DNA of 64,000 bases from Prevotella sp. E2-28. Lineage in GTDB: Bacteria > Bacteroidota > Bacteroidia > Bacteroidales > Bacteroidaceae. A model generated the notes under the pieces. That model was not told the DNA's origin. It searched no databases and saw only the letters and a program-made list of their open reading frames with translations. Positions 42,124-51,074 of this stretch are shown here, piece after piece; position 1 is the stretch's first letter; every line of letters starts with the position of its first letter. A program made the translations under genes and the position numbers. Location: contig NZ_CP091789.1 of NCBI RefSeq assembly GCF_022024055.1, positions 141,046-205,045 of the forward strand. Reading direction: 5' to 3'.

Positions 42124-42561
42124 ATGGGTAACATTAAGATAATCAAAGGTGTATTTGACACCAAACTGGAACTGGAGCATGCGGAGGTTGCAGCAGGATT
42201 CCCGATTAACATTGACTATTCGCATGAAACGCTGGACTTCAACCGCGACTACATCAAACATCCAGAAGCTTCATTCTATGGCGATGTCGAAGGGGATTCA
42301 ATGATAGACGCTGGCATCTTCGATGGTGACCGCGTTATTATCGACAGGGCAGTTCAGCCGCATGACGGTTCAATTGTCGTGGCATGGTGGGGTGGTGAAG
42401 GATTCACGATGAAGTATCTGGATTTGACCCATAAAGACGATGGTTATATCGAGTTGCGCCCTGCTAATGACGAATATCCTGTATTCAAGATTGATACCCC
42501 AGAGTATTTCGAGGTCTGGGGTGTAGTGATTCACGTGATTAGAACATTAGAAAAGATATGA
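42124..42561 (+). CDS. umuD: UmuD-like S24 self-cleaving protein
   Basis: The 145-residue protein has the catalytic Ser59 in EGDSMIDAGI and Lys97 in GFTMKYLDL, with a possible Ala-Gly self-cleavage site at VAAGFP (24-25). This is the size and layout of UmuD, which after RecA-stimulated cleavage becomes the partner of UmuC in translesion synthesis. No DNA-binding domain is present, so it is not a LexA. It heads the rightward operon that reaches umuC and recD2, with a four-base overlap into the lipoprotein gene. Confidence 0.9.
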   Translation: MGNIKIIKGVFDTKLELEHAEVAAGFPINIDYSHETLDFNRDYIKHPEASFYGDVEGDSMIDAGIFDGDRVIIDRAVQPHDGSIVVAWWGGEGFTMKYLDLTHKDDGYIELRPANDEYPVFKIDTPEYFEVWGVVIHVIRTLEKI

Positions 42562-42860
42562 AGAAATTACTATTCTTGTTCGCCATATGCTTTATGGCAA
42601 TTGGTTGTGAGAAAGAAATTATAGGTGAGGGCTATCCTGAAATGCAAGGATTTTATGTCGAATCTTGTGGCTTACCTGCCGTGACAATAGATAGCGTTAA
42701 GTTGTTTTCCACAAAGGTTAATGACTACACTACTGAGTACCCCGAATCTAAGGAACATTCATTGTACCCGAAAATCCAGGCAAACATAAAATCTGCCTCA
42801 TTCCGTATAACAATAACTTGTGATACGACATGGGATGGTGAGACGCATATTAACTTTTGA
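42558..42860 (+). CDS. Small lipoprotein in the umu operon
   Basis: MKKLLFLFAICFMAIGC is a lipoprotein signal with lipobox AIGC and lipidated Cys17. The mature part (about 83 residues) is polar and has two more cysteines. No family is recognised. The gene starts inside the umuD stop (ATGA) and ends where the next gene begins, so it is embedded in a DNA-damage operon; an envelope lipoprotein there is unexpected. Confidence 0.75.
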   Translation: MKKLLFLFAICFMAIGCEKEIIGEGYPEMQGFYVESCGLPAVTIDSVKLFSTKVNDYTTEYPESKEHSLYPKIQANIKSASFRITITCDTTWDGETHINF

Positions 42861-43942
42861 TGGCGATGGAAAGTAGATTTGAGAGAGCCAAGTTATATCT
42901 CATAGACCTTTTAAGAGCCTATGGACATAGGCCTGTGGTAGTAAAGGTCAGGATGGACGGCGAGCCAGTAGAGGTAATGGCTAAGAACATGGTCAAAAAG
43001 CAACTGACTGCAGCTAGTATTCTTTTCCCTTACGGTGAAGGTAACAAGCCCAATCAGCATACCATCAATACGGCTCTTGATACTGACATGCTGAGCGTCA
43101 TCTTCTATGAAGCATTGTTTGAATTTGAATCTGCTTATATAGAGGCTAACTGTAAGGACAAGCGTAAGGCTGCCCGATTTATAGATTCCGTTTATGATTG
43201 GATTGAGCGTAAGCAGGCTTGGATGATTTGCACGTTCCCGTCCTATTCAGATGATGAACTACAGCCATTTTTGCCCGACAAAGAAATCGAAGAAGAGAAA
43301 ATTGACAAGACCGCCAGAAAGAAAGCCAAAGAATTTCTGGCCTCTATCGGCATTACGAGTTTGGAATCAACAGACGATATCAATAGGATCTTCTGGGATA
43401 TGGCTGTGCAAAGGAAGCCTTTGAACAGTCAGATAAGGGAAGCCGTCAGGATTGTTTTGACCAGTGATCGGCTAATGAAGGTCTTCAATCATAATCTCAG
43501 CTTATATAATACCTATATTCAAGAAAAGACAGAGAATCCTGAGTTCAAGGAAGATGAAAAGCTCTTTAAGGAACTGTCCAAAGAGCATAAAAGGGCGTTG
43601 AATGAGATTGACCAGCTGAAAAGCAGTGAGAGGAAAGAACAGAATAAACTGAAGCAGGAACGTCTTCAGGAGGAAAGCATGTACAGGAAACTTAGCAAGA
43701 AGTTCATGAATATGCTTAAAAGCAATGGCAGCAGGTTTAATTCTGCCTATGACCTCACCAGCGAGGCTGATATTACAGAGTTCCTTTCATGGTACAAGAC
43801 CGTAAAACGCCCTGTCAATAAGCAGACTATTAAGTCCGTTTGCAGGGAGATTGTCAAAAGAGAAGGCTCTGATGAACTGTTTATGAAGATGGTTCAAGAG
43901 CACAATGCTCAATATGTTGTAGTTGAGGAGGACGAAGATTAA
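42860..43942 (+). CDS. Hypothetical coiled-coil protein in the umu operon
   Basis: The 360-residue protein has a helical N-terminal domain (FERAKLYLIDLLRAYGHRP), a central acidic linker (DKEIEEEKIDKTARKKAKEF) and a long coiled coil (about 230-285, with EDEKLFKELSKEHKRALNEI). The C-terminal part ends EYVVVEEDED-like (QYVVVEEDED). No catalytic motif seen. The ATG at 42860 shares its A with the TGA of the lipoprotein gene, a 1-bp overlap; a TTG one codon earlier is less likely. Cotranscribed with umuD and umuC. Confidence 0.7.
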   Translation: MAMESRFERAKLYLIDLLRAYGHRPVVVKVRMDGEPVEVMAKNMVKKQLTAASILFPYGEGNKPNQHTINTALDTDMLSVIFYEALFEFESAYIEANCKDKRKAARFIDSVYDWIERKQAWMICTFPSYSDDELQPFLPDKEIEEEKIDKTARKKAKEFLASIGITSLESTDDINRIFWDMAVQRKPLNSQIREAVRIVLTSDRLMKVFNHNLSLYNTYIQEKTENPEFKEDEKLFKELSKEHKRALNEIDQLKSSERKEQNKLKQERLQEESMYRKLSKKFMNMLKSNGSRFNSAYDLTSEADITEFLSWYKTVKRPVNKQTIKSVCREIVKREGSDELFMKMVQEHNAQYVVVEEDED

Positions 43943-43947
43943 GAACA

Positions 43948-44364
43948 ATGGATATAGGAAAGGCATTTGAGGTTGCTTTCAACCGTAAGAAGGAGAAGAA
44001 CTGGGAGAAGATCTATGTCGTGGTAGATATTCACGATACTATTCTACGGGCCTGCTATGAGAATGAGGAGACCTACGACTACTATCCGTATGCCCGTGAG
44101 GCCTTGCAGCTGATGACTAACCGTGACGACATCTGCATGATTCTCTGGAGCGGATGCTACGATGAGCAGATGACTATATATAGAAGCCGTTTTGCTGAGG
44201 AGGGCATCCGTTTCGACTATGCCAACGAGAATCCGGAAGTGGGAAAGACGAGCTTCCAGAACTTCGAGGTGAAGCTCTATTTCAACGTAGGTATTGACGA
44301 CAGGTTCGGCTTCGAGGCAGAGACGGACTGGGTAAAGGTGATTGAAGCTTTTGGAAGGTTCTGA
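43948..44364 (+). CDS. HAD-like hydrolase in the umu operon
   Basis: The 138-residue protein has YVVVDIHDTILRA, a HAD motif I (DxxxT-type with the second Asp two residues on), MILWSGC as motif II with Ser, and FNVGIDDRFGFE with an acidic pair as motif IV. It is shorter than most HAD phosphatases and lacks an obvious cap. It may dephosphorylate a nucleotide or small molecule. It stops 1 bp before the umuC ATG. Position between umuD and umuC suggests a nucleotide-related role (inference). Confidence 0.65.
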   Translation: MDIGKAFEVAFNRKKEKNWEKIYVVVDIHDTILRACYENEETYDYYPYAREALQLMTNRDDICMILWSGCYDEQMTIYRSRFAEEGIRFDYANENPEVGKTSFQNFEVKLYFNVGIDDRFGFEAETDWVKVIEAFGRF

Positions 44365-44365
44365 T

Positions 44366-45670
44366 ATGTACGGCATCATAGACTGCGACAATTGCTACGT
44401 AAGCTGCGAGCGTGTTTTCCGTCCCGATCTGAACGGAAAGCCAGTTGTGGTTTTGTCAAATAATGACGGTTGCGTAGTAGCACGCAGTAATGAAGCCAAG
44501 GCAATGGGTATCAAGGCAGGAATGCCATATTTCCAGCTTGCAGAGCAATTCCCTAATCAGAAAATCGCAGTCTTTTCCTCGAACTATGAACTTTATGGGG
44601 AACTGACAGGCCGTGTGGTGAGCATCATCAGACAGGAGGCTCCTGCATATTTCCGCTATTCCATTGACGAGTGCTTCGTCTATCTCGACGGGATGGAGAA
44701 CGTGAATCTTAAGCAATGGGGCGAAGACTTACATAAGAAAATCAAACAATATGTGGGTATGCCCGTAAGTATCGGCTTGGCCCCTAACAAGACACTGGCG
44801 AAGATGGCCTCGCACTTTGCAAAGAAATATCAGGGCTACCGGCATTGTTGCGTGATAGACTCCGACGAGAAGCGCATCAAAGCTCTGAAGCTTTACCCGA
44901 TTGATGATGTCTGGGGCATCGGCAGACGGTATGCCGCCAAATTACAAGCCCTCGGCATACATACCGCCTACGACTTTGCGCAGCACCATAAGGACTGGGT
45001 ACGACTGACGTTCAATAACATCAACATTGTCCGCACCTGGCAGGAGCTTAACGGTGAGGATGTAGTGCCGAATGAGGAACTGGCGAAGAAGAAATCCATC
45101 TGTACCAGCCGTTCTTTTAATGGTATGATAGGTGATATAGAAACATTGCGTACCCATGTTTCGAACTATGCCGCCCGCTGTGCTGAGAAACTGAGAATGC
45201 AGAACACAGTGGCCTCTATCGTCGGCGTATTCCTGAACACGAACGCTTTCCGTGAAGATTTGCCACAGTATTGGAACTTTTTGGAAACCAGACTGATAAC
45301 GCCGACAAGTTCAACCATTATTATCACGAAGGTCGCGAACGAGACCTTGGGTAAGATCTACCGTCAGGGCTACCAGTACAAGAAGGCCGGAGTCATCGTC
45401 ATGGGCATCGGTGCCGACTCTCCAATCCAGCAAGACCTCTTTGACATCAATGCCGAACAGTTCCAGAAAATGAAGCGGCTCGACAAGGTGGTTGATAGGA
45501 TTAACCGAATGCATGGAAGCGAAACCATCGTCCTTGGTTCGCAACAATACACACAAAAGAATGGCAAAGGCAAGGCTGATGTTTTTGCCAATGCCATCAA
45601 ACATGATTTCAAGAGTCCGTCGCCCACAACGCGGTGGTCGGACGTGATAAAACTCAATAAAAAGAAATAG
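44366..45670 (+). CDS. umuC: UmuC, catalytic subunit of DNA polymerase V
   Basis: Y-family polymerase for error-prone translesion synthesis. MYGIIDCDNCYVSCERVFRP gives the first catalytic Asp residues (D6, D8); SIDECFVYL near residue 99 gives the rest. GIAPNKTLAK-type and VWGIGRRYAAKLQALGI helix-hairpin-helix sequences follow, with a UmuC-type little finger and a C-terminal tail. The 434-residue length fits. The ATG at 44366 is chosen because it yields the standard N-terminus just behind the HAD gene's stop. umuD lies four genes upstream rather than directly adjacent. Confidence 0.95.
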   Translation: MYGIIDCDNCYVSCERVFRPDLNGKPVVVLSNNDGCVVARSNEAKAMGIKAGMPYFQLAEQFPNQKIAVFSSNYELYGELTGRVVSIIRQEAPAYFRYSIDECFVYLDGMENVNLKQWGEDLHKKIKQYVGMPVSIGLAPNKTLAKMASHFAKKYQGYRHCCVIDSDEKRIKALKLYPIDDVWGIGRRYAAKLQALGIHTAYDFAQHHKDWVRLTFNNINIVRTWQELNGEDVVPNEELAKKKSICTSRSFNGMIGDIETLRTHVSNYAARCAEKLRMQNTVASIVGVFLNTNAFREDLPQYWNFLETRLITPTSSTIIITKVANETLGKIYRQGYQYKKAGVIVMGIGADSPIQQDLFDINAEQFQKMKRLDKVVDRINRMHGSETIVLGSQQYTQKNGKGKADVFANAIKHDFKSPSPTTRWSDVIKLNKKK

Positions 45671-45728
45671 TTCATAATTAAAAAATGAAAGAATCACTTT
45701 ATCACTCACTTTTAAAGATTTATAGGAA

Positions 45729-46259
45729 ATGGCAGATGTTAGTGTAAACGGATGGATTGCAGAGGGTGGCCATACAATCATTGAAGGAAAGAAAAACAAT
45801 ATCATTCTTTTCGATGTTGTTGAGAATCTATCCCCAGTCAATGGTATCGGTGATGATATATACAAAACCAATAGTGCCTGGTTTCATTGCAGCTTTGAGA
45901 TTAACATAGATGATCCTTCCAAGACCTCATTCATCCCTACAGGATATACATTAGACAGGATACAAAGCAACGGATGGGCGTGGGTAAAAAAAGAAGGAAC
46001 GACTCTCGGTTGGTCACAAAACGACATCTTTTTATATGGCGAACAAATTTGCGAATATATCCAAGAAGGTAAACTCGTAAACGTCAAAGGCCAAGAATTC
46101 CTTTTGAAAGGACAAGACGGGAATATTCTCAGAGTAATAGATGTAAGTGAAATGTGGTTTGATCCGATGTGGGTTAAAGAGAAACCCAAGATTCTCAATG
46201 TTCCATATAAATCAGGATTGTTTTTCACAAAAACATATTCAGAAGAGAAGAAGGCATAA
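45729..46259 (+). CDS. Hypothetical protein between umuC and recD2
   Basis: The 176-residue protein is soluble and beta-rich with conserved-looking aromatic segments: VNGWIAEGGHTIIEGKKNNI, DDIYKTNSAWFHCSFEINI and SEMWFDPMWVKEKP. No domain recognised. It ends immediately before the recD2 start (stop codon and ATG adjacent), so translation is probably coupled. It starts 58 bp after umuC. Confidence 0.65.
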   Translation: MADVSVNGWIAEGGHTIIEGKKNNIILFDVVENLSPVNGIGDDIYKTNSAWFHCSFEINIDDPSKTSFIPTGYTLDRIQSNGWAWVKKEGTTLGWSQNDIFLYGEQICEYIQEGKLVNVKGQEFLLKGQDGNILRVIDVSEMWFDPMWVKEKPKILNVPYKSGLFFTKTYSEEKKA

Positions 46260-48383
46260 ATGGAGAAAATAAAATGTACCATTGAGCGTATAACGTTCCA
46301 GAACCCCGAGAACGGCTATTCAGTCCTTCAGGCCTCTATTAAAGGCTTCAGGGAAGAGCAGACTATTGTCGGTACTTTCCACGAAGTAACTGTTGGTGCC
46401 GTTCTAACTGTAGAAGGTGATTGGCGCGTCGATAAAAGATATGGCAGACAATTTGCTGCAGAATCTTGGACAGAGGAGATGCCTGCCGATATCATTGGTA
46501 TAGAAAAGTACCTTGGAAGCGGACTTGTTAAAGGTATTGGTCCCAAATTCGCAAAACTGATTGTTTCTCACTTTGGGCTTGAAACCTTTGAGGTCATTGA
46601 TACAGACATAGACCGATTGCTTGACGTCCCGGGTATAGGAAAAGGACGTGTAGCGAAGATTAAGGAAAGTTGGGAGAAGCAGAAAGATGTAAAAGATATC
46701 ATGGTCTTTCTGCAGGGGCATGGTGTTAGTTCTACCTATGCTGCCAAAATCTACAAACAATATGGCAAAGATAGTATCGAAAAAGTACAAGACAACCCAT
46801 ATTGTCTTGCTGATGACATCTGGGGTATAGGTTTTAAAACCGCTGATGGTATCGCAGAGAAGTTAGGTTATGAGAAGAATGATCTTAAAAGATGTCGAAG
46901 CGGAATACTCTATACACTCAGTAAACTATCAGAAGATGGCCATGTCTATTCAGAACGCGAACAATTAGTAAAGTCTGCAAAGGAATTATTACAAGCAGAC
47001 GAAGAACATATTGTCCAAGCTCTCGACCAAATGATAGAAGCAGAAGATCTGATACTCGACGATGAAGCGATTTTCTTGCCACCATTCTATTATGCAGAGG
47101 TTGGTGTGGCCAATAAGATAAAGAGGCTTCTGGAAGATTCCAGCAGTACGCTCTTTGATGGTACGCTCAATATTGAAGAGATAGTCAAGCAAACTAGCAT
47201 CCAATACGATGATATTCAGATTGCAGCAATTGGCCAAGCAGTCAAATCAAAGTTTATGGTTTTAACTGGAGGCCCAGGAACTGGTAAGACAACGACTACA
47301 TTAGGAATAATTGCTGCTCTGGAGTCTTTAGGACAAAGTATTCTACTTGCAGCACCCACAGGCAGAGCGGCTAAAAGAATGAGTGAGGCCACAGGCAAAG
47401 AGGCAAAGACAATACATCGTTTACTCGAATACAATCCTGCTGAAGGTTATGGGAGAAATGACGAGAACCCATTACAGGGAGGAGTGCTAATCGTAGACGA
47501 ATCTTCCATGATCGATGTTATCCTGATGAACTCTCTCTTGAAAGCTGTCCCATCACAAATGAAAGTAATCCTCGTTGGAGATATTGACCAGCTTCCAAGT
47601 GTAGGTGCTGGTAACGTTCTCAGAGATATTATAGATTCGGATGTAGTACCTGTAGTCAGGCTTACCAGAATATTCAGACAAGCACAAAGCAGCAGGATTA
47701 TTACAAATGCTCATAAGATAAACCAAGGTGTTTTCCCAGATATAAGCAACGGAAAGGATGCAGACTTTTTCTTCATTAAGCAAGAAGACCCTGAATTAGC
47801 AGCAAAAGAAATCGTAAATATTGTCAAGAATCGCATACCAAAGGCGTATCATTATAGTACCAATGACATTCAGGTCCTTGCACCAATGCAGAGAAGCGTA
47901 GTCGGAGCGACAAATCTCAATATCATACTACAAGAAGCCTTAAATCCTGAAGGTGACAGTCTATCAAGAGGTGGCTTTAAGTATCGGAAAGGTGACAGGA
48001 TAATGCAGATACGGAACAACTATGACAAAGAAGTTTTCAACGGTGATATCGGTTATGTCAAAGAGGTGAACTTAGAAGAAAGGACTCTAACCGCTATCTA
48101 TGAAGGGAGACCTGTCGAGTATGAGGATTCAGAACTTGACGAATTGACTTTGGCCTATGCCACCACTATCCACAAGTCTCAGGGCAGTGAATATCCTGTG
48201 GTTGTAATTCCTCTTTTGATGACACATTTCGTTATGTTGCAACGGAATCTTATATACACAGGTATAACCAGAGCCAAGAAAATCTGCATCATCGTAGGAA
48301 CCACAAAGGCACTTGCCTACTCTGTTCACAATATGGTTGTACTGAAACGGAATACTAAGCTGAAGGAAAGACTTACGAATTGA
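46260..48383 (+). CDS. recD2: RecD2-type superfamily 1B DNA helicase
   Basis: The 707-residue protein has the RecD2 N-terminal region (CTIERITFQNPENGYSVLQA, then helix-hairpin-helix YLGSGLVKGIGPKFAKLI and DVPGIGKGRVAKI). The SF1 helicase core follows: GGPGTGKTTTT near 337, VDESSMID near 412, GDIDQLPSVGAGNVL, and late HKSQGSEYPVV and YTGITRAKK. RecD2 unwinds 5'-to-3' and acts in repair without RecBC. It is the last gene of the umu operon, so polymerase V and the helicase may be induced together. Confidence 0.95.
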   Translation: MEKIKCTIERITFQNPENGYSVLQASIKGFREEQTIVGTFHEVTVGAVLTVEGDWRVDKRYGRQFAAESWTEEMPADIIGIEKYLGSGLVKGIGPKFAKLIVSHFGLETFEVIDTDIDRLLDVPGIGKGRVAKIKESWEKQKDVKDIMVFLQGHGVSSTYAAKIYKQYGKDSIEKVQDNPYCLADDIWGIGFKTADGIAEKLGYEKNDLKRCRSGILYTLSKLSEDGHVYSEREQLVKSAKELLQADEEHIVQALDQMIEAEDLILDDEAIFLPPFYYAEVGVANKIKRLLEDSSSTLFDGTLNIEEIVKQTSIQYDDIQIAAIGQAVKSKFMVLTGGPGTGKTTTTLGIIAALESLGQSILLAAPTGRAAKRMSEATGKEAKTIHRLLEYNPAEGYGRNDENPLQGGVLIVDESSMIDVILMNSLLKAVPSQMKVILVGDIDQLPSVGAGNVLRDIIDSDVVPVVRLTRIFRQAQSSRIITNAHKINQGVFPDISNGKDADFFFIKQEDPELAAKEIVNIVKNRIPKAYHYSTNDIQVLAPMQRSVVGATNLNIILQEALNPEGDSLSRGGFKYRKGDRIMQIRNNYDKEVFNGDIGYVKEVNLEERTLTAIYEGRPVEYEDSELDELTLAYATTIHKSQGSEYPVVVIPLLMTHFVMLQRNLIYTGITRAKKICIIVGTTKALAYSVHNMVVLKRNTKLKERLTN

Positions 48384-48704
48384 TAAGGAATTAGCCAATA
48401 TGCATAAAATAACGTTTGAATCGGCTAGTATTGTTTGATGTAATTCCTAATTATTCTCAAATTATTCTGCAAAATTGCCGTATTTCATCATTTTTTTGTA
48501 AATTTGGCCACAAAATTTGTTGAACTAGTAAAATGACGAAGATTTCCATTTATATGTGAGTAATATTTCTTGAATCAATTCATTGGATTGAGAACTCGAA
48601 AGAAGAATATCACATGGAAAGATGTAGGAAGTATATCAGTTGTCGTTGAAATGGATGCAGTGTATAAATCGAACTCAAAATAGTATTTCACAAAATTCAA
48701 AAAT
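48384..48704 (+). other. Gap with a promoter and a possible leader frame
   Basis: TAAATTTG at 48499-48506 is a rightward -7 element about 200 bp before the next gene. In the presumed leader lies an open frame from TTG (48570) to TAG (48681-48683) whose 37-residue product includes NITWKDVGSISVVVEMDAVY; it looks coding-like but has no ATG, so it may be a remnant of a gene. No terminator with a T-run was found for recD2. Confidence 0.35.
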
Positions 48705-49409
48705 ATGGCAGACAATTTAATCAGAATGCAGTATGCTACAGAATGTAGGAAACTGGATCTAAATAATGTCAATATTAAGGCTGACAGGTTAAGTATTCCA
48801 AGCGACTATCCCCAATGGACTTCAAAAGGCAAGATAGGGACATTTATATGGCGTTCGTTGACAACATTATATGTTCCAGGTTTTGTTTTGGTTAATCAAG
48901 ACAAAAAACAGTATAATGAACATCATCTAAAATGTACTCACAGAGGAGGGAATGGCATGGCCAGTCTGATATTAAACTCTATTCAAAAAGATAACGAATT
49001 GAATTCTATCCTACAAAAAAAGAGAATCGTTAATACTGACATCATGTATTCAGAGGATACAGGAGGACTATTTCTACATGGTCTAAATATGTATCTTCGA
49101 GAAAATTTATGTTATCAAGACGACTCAGATGTACTAATTCTGACTGGCCCATATCACTTGGACATAAGTGACGTAAAAGGACAAGATCTTGTTTTTACTT
49201 TCCCCCTTTTTGATCCCAATTCAGTTCGCCAATTTGTAGAGTTAGCCTATTCTTGTATTCATGAGGGCGCAAATACTGCTTTAGCAATATTCGTTACACG
49301 TTTAATGCAAAATTCTGAAGGGAACTTCCCGGATAGTATTCCAGCAGAATATGGATTCCCAAATCCTCCTAGAGGCTATTCGTTCAGCGAATTAGTTGAT
49401 ATGTTATAA
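48705..49409 (+). CDS. Hypothetical protein, paralogue of the one at 51075-51791
   Basis: The 234-residue protein has no recognised domain but is clearly homologous to the 238-residue protein encoded convergently 1.7 kb away. Shared blocks are YPQWTSKGKIGTFIWRSLTT versus YWTSSGTAGKFLWRSLTS, KKQYNEHH versus KKRYNDFH, RIVNTDIMY versus RVINTNVMY, VKGQDLVF versus IQGKDLVY, and IFVTRLMQNSEGNFPDSIP versus VFLTRLVPDDQGNYPSCLP. The RGGN/RKGGS and D/V-L-I/V-L strand patterns suggest an alpha/beta fold. The copies flank a TerB-like gene. Confidence 0.7.
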   Translation: MADNLIRMQYATECRKLDLNNVNIKADRLSIPSDYPQWTSKGKIGTFIWRSLTTLYVPGFVLVNQDKKQYNEHHLKCTHRGGNGMASLILNSIQKDNELNSILQKKRIVNTDIMYSEDTGGLFLHGLNMYLRENLCYQDDSDVLILTGPYHLDISDVKGQDLVFTFPLFDPNSVRQFVELAYSCIHEGANTALAIFVTRLMQNSEGNFPDSIPAEYGFPNPPRGYSFSELVDML

Positions 49410-49671
49410 AATTGTATTATTTATTATAGCAATTCTATCATCAGTTCACATAAGAGGAGTACTGGGAACTCTAAGGCGCATGAAAAGGAAGATTTCGCTA
49501 TCATTAATCCCCTTGGCTGCATCCATAACATATTGCTCAGGCAATCTTTAACGTTATTCTGGCACATTATGAAGGATGTAGCCGTCTACGATTACGACCA
49601 CTCCTTTATCCTACATACCTTTTCTTTGTCCGTACCACTGTAGCTGATATATACCTTCTATCCCATACATT

Positions 49672-51060
49672 TTATATAGACAATATAATTTTCCACTTCT
49701 CAGACTGCATCCATGGCGTCGGATCATTATCTGAACAGAAAATCATACTATTATCTATTTTGATTCTGTAAAGGCCCTCACTAGTCCTTTGGATCATATA
49801 ATCTTCCGGAGAGGTTAGTTTTGAATTGAAGTTCTCGAAATATCTGTTTATCTTAGAGATCTTCGGACTCCTTATCTTTTGGTCAAAGATATCTGGAGCA
49901 TTGTCAGCATCTCCACCGAACATGTGATATATCTTCGCAAATTTCTTTGTTAGTCTCTTAACTCTGGTTTTATACAGCTCCTGATATTTGGGATTTGCCG
50001 GAGAGTTGAAGTTTGCGCCGCCGGAAAGGGATTCTGCTAGGATTAATACATACAAAGCCTTTTCGGACTTGGAAACCTTCAGTTCCTCATTAATATCTAC
50101 GAACTTTATCTTCTGATTGAAAGTATCAAGCAGTATCTTACTCTTGGAGTTGTCCTTCATCAGACATAGATCCATTATCTGCTTATATACGCCGCTATAT
50201 ACGAAACGGTCACTGCTATTGTATATGTTCCTGAGAATAGAGTATTCTGCATTCATCATAGAGGTGAAACGGTACATAAACTTCTTGATCTCGTCAAGCA
50301 TGTTGTCATCAATATCAATCTTCAGGAAATTAGCAAATATGTTATTCTCAGAAATAGTCTCACCTACTTTCATCAGCAAAGCGGGTCCAGTCTCATACAA
50401 GCAATTGATGTGTAGTTTCTTGCAAAGTTGTTCCTGACAGAACTCAGTTGTTGTCATGTTTGAAACCTTCTCGACCACTTTCTTCAGATCTTTTTCTTCA
50501 AGATTTGGCGTCAGGAAAGACATAACCTCATGGAAAAGGTTTTCTGGCGTTGACTTATATGTCTTTGCAATCTGTGGGATGTAAGCGAAGTCAAAACCTG
50601 CTAATCGCATGGCGTTTTCTATCTGCTGATAATTATCCTGTATGACTTTGTTTATCTCCTCGTCATATTTTGATTCAACATAGATTACCTGAGAATTTTC
50701 CAGTTGCAATCCCTGCTGCGGAACCTGTATATGAACCATTTCTGCATCATATTCACCTTCCATGCAATAGAGCAAAGCCATCATCAGAAGGGCTTCGTCC
50801 TTATTACACATACCATCAGCAAGAGTGATGTTCTTAAACAGGTTCATCAACTCTGCCCGTTCTGTCTTTCCCAGGAAGCGAAGATTATTCACAGCATCTG
50901 AGAACGTCATAAAACGGGCATCATTCAGGCATTCACGGTTAAGTTTATATACTTCCTTGACAAAGCCGAATAGATCCATCTCACGACAGTCAATTACTGA
51001 ATCAGCCTTTATCAGGTCAGAAACAACCCTGGCTATTGAAATCTTCTCTATCTTATTCAT
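49672..51060 (-). CDS. TerB-like N-terminal domain protein (462 aa)
   Basis: Residues about 5-100 resemble TerB-type domains: ISIARVVSDLIKADSVIDCR, then FLGKTERAELMNLFKNITLADG and DEALLMMALLYCM. TerB-like domains bind metal or partner proteins in stress and defence systems. The rest is helical with a basic region (KTRVKRLTKKFAKIYHMFGG) and ends EKWKIILSI; a C-terminal domain is not identified. The ATG at 51060 (MNKIEK) is chosen over a TTG at 51081. It follows the 238-aa paralogue gene by 14 bp, so both are co-transcribed and likely functionally linked. Confidence 0.6.
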   Translation of the reverse strand: MNKIEKISIARVVSDLIKADSVIDCREMDLFGFVKEVYKLNRECLNDARFMTFSDAVNNLRFLGKTERAELMNLFKNITLADGMCNKDEALLMMALLYCMEGEYDAEMVHIQVPQQGLQLENSQVIYVESKYDEEINKVIQDNYQQIENAMRLAGFDFAYIPQIAKTYKSTPENLFHEVMSFLTPNLEEKDLKKVVEKVSNMTTTEFCQEQLCKKLHINCLYETGPALLMKVGETISENNIFANFLKIDIDDNMLDEIKKFMYRFTSMMNAEYSILRNIYNSSDRFVYSGVYKQIMDLCLMKDNSKSKILLDTFNQKIKFVDINEELKVSKSEKALYVLILAESLSGGANFNSPANPKYQELYKTRVKRLTKKFAKIYHMFGGDADNAPDIFDQKIRSPKISKINRYFENFNSKLTSPEDYMIQRTSEGLYRIKIDNSMIFCSDNDPTPWMQSEKWKIILSI

Positions 51061-51074
51061 AGGACAATTTGATT

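Noticed and set aside
48396..48431. TAGCC/GGCTA dyad after recD2 considered as a terminator.
   Set aside because: The stem is five bp with a loop of about 25 nt and no clear T-run.
48570..48683. 37-codon frame in the leader of the gene at 48705.
   Set aside because: It lacks an ATG and any family resemblance; noted only as a possible remnant.
49426..49644. Open + strand stretch in the gap between convergent genes.
   Set aside because: The only ATG is near its end and the composition is not convincing; the opposite strand is also open for a while, so neither is supported.
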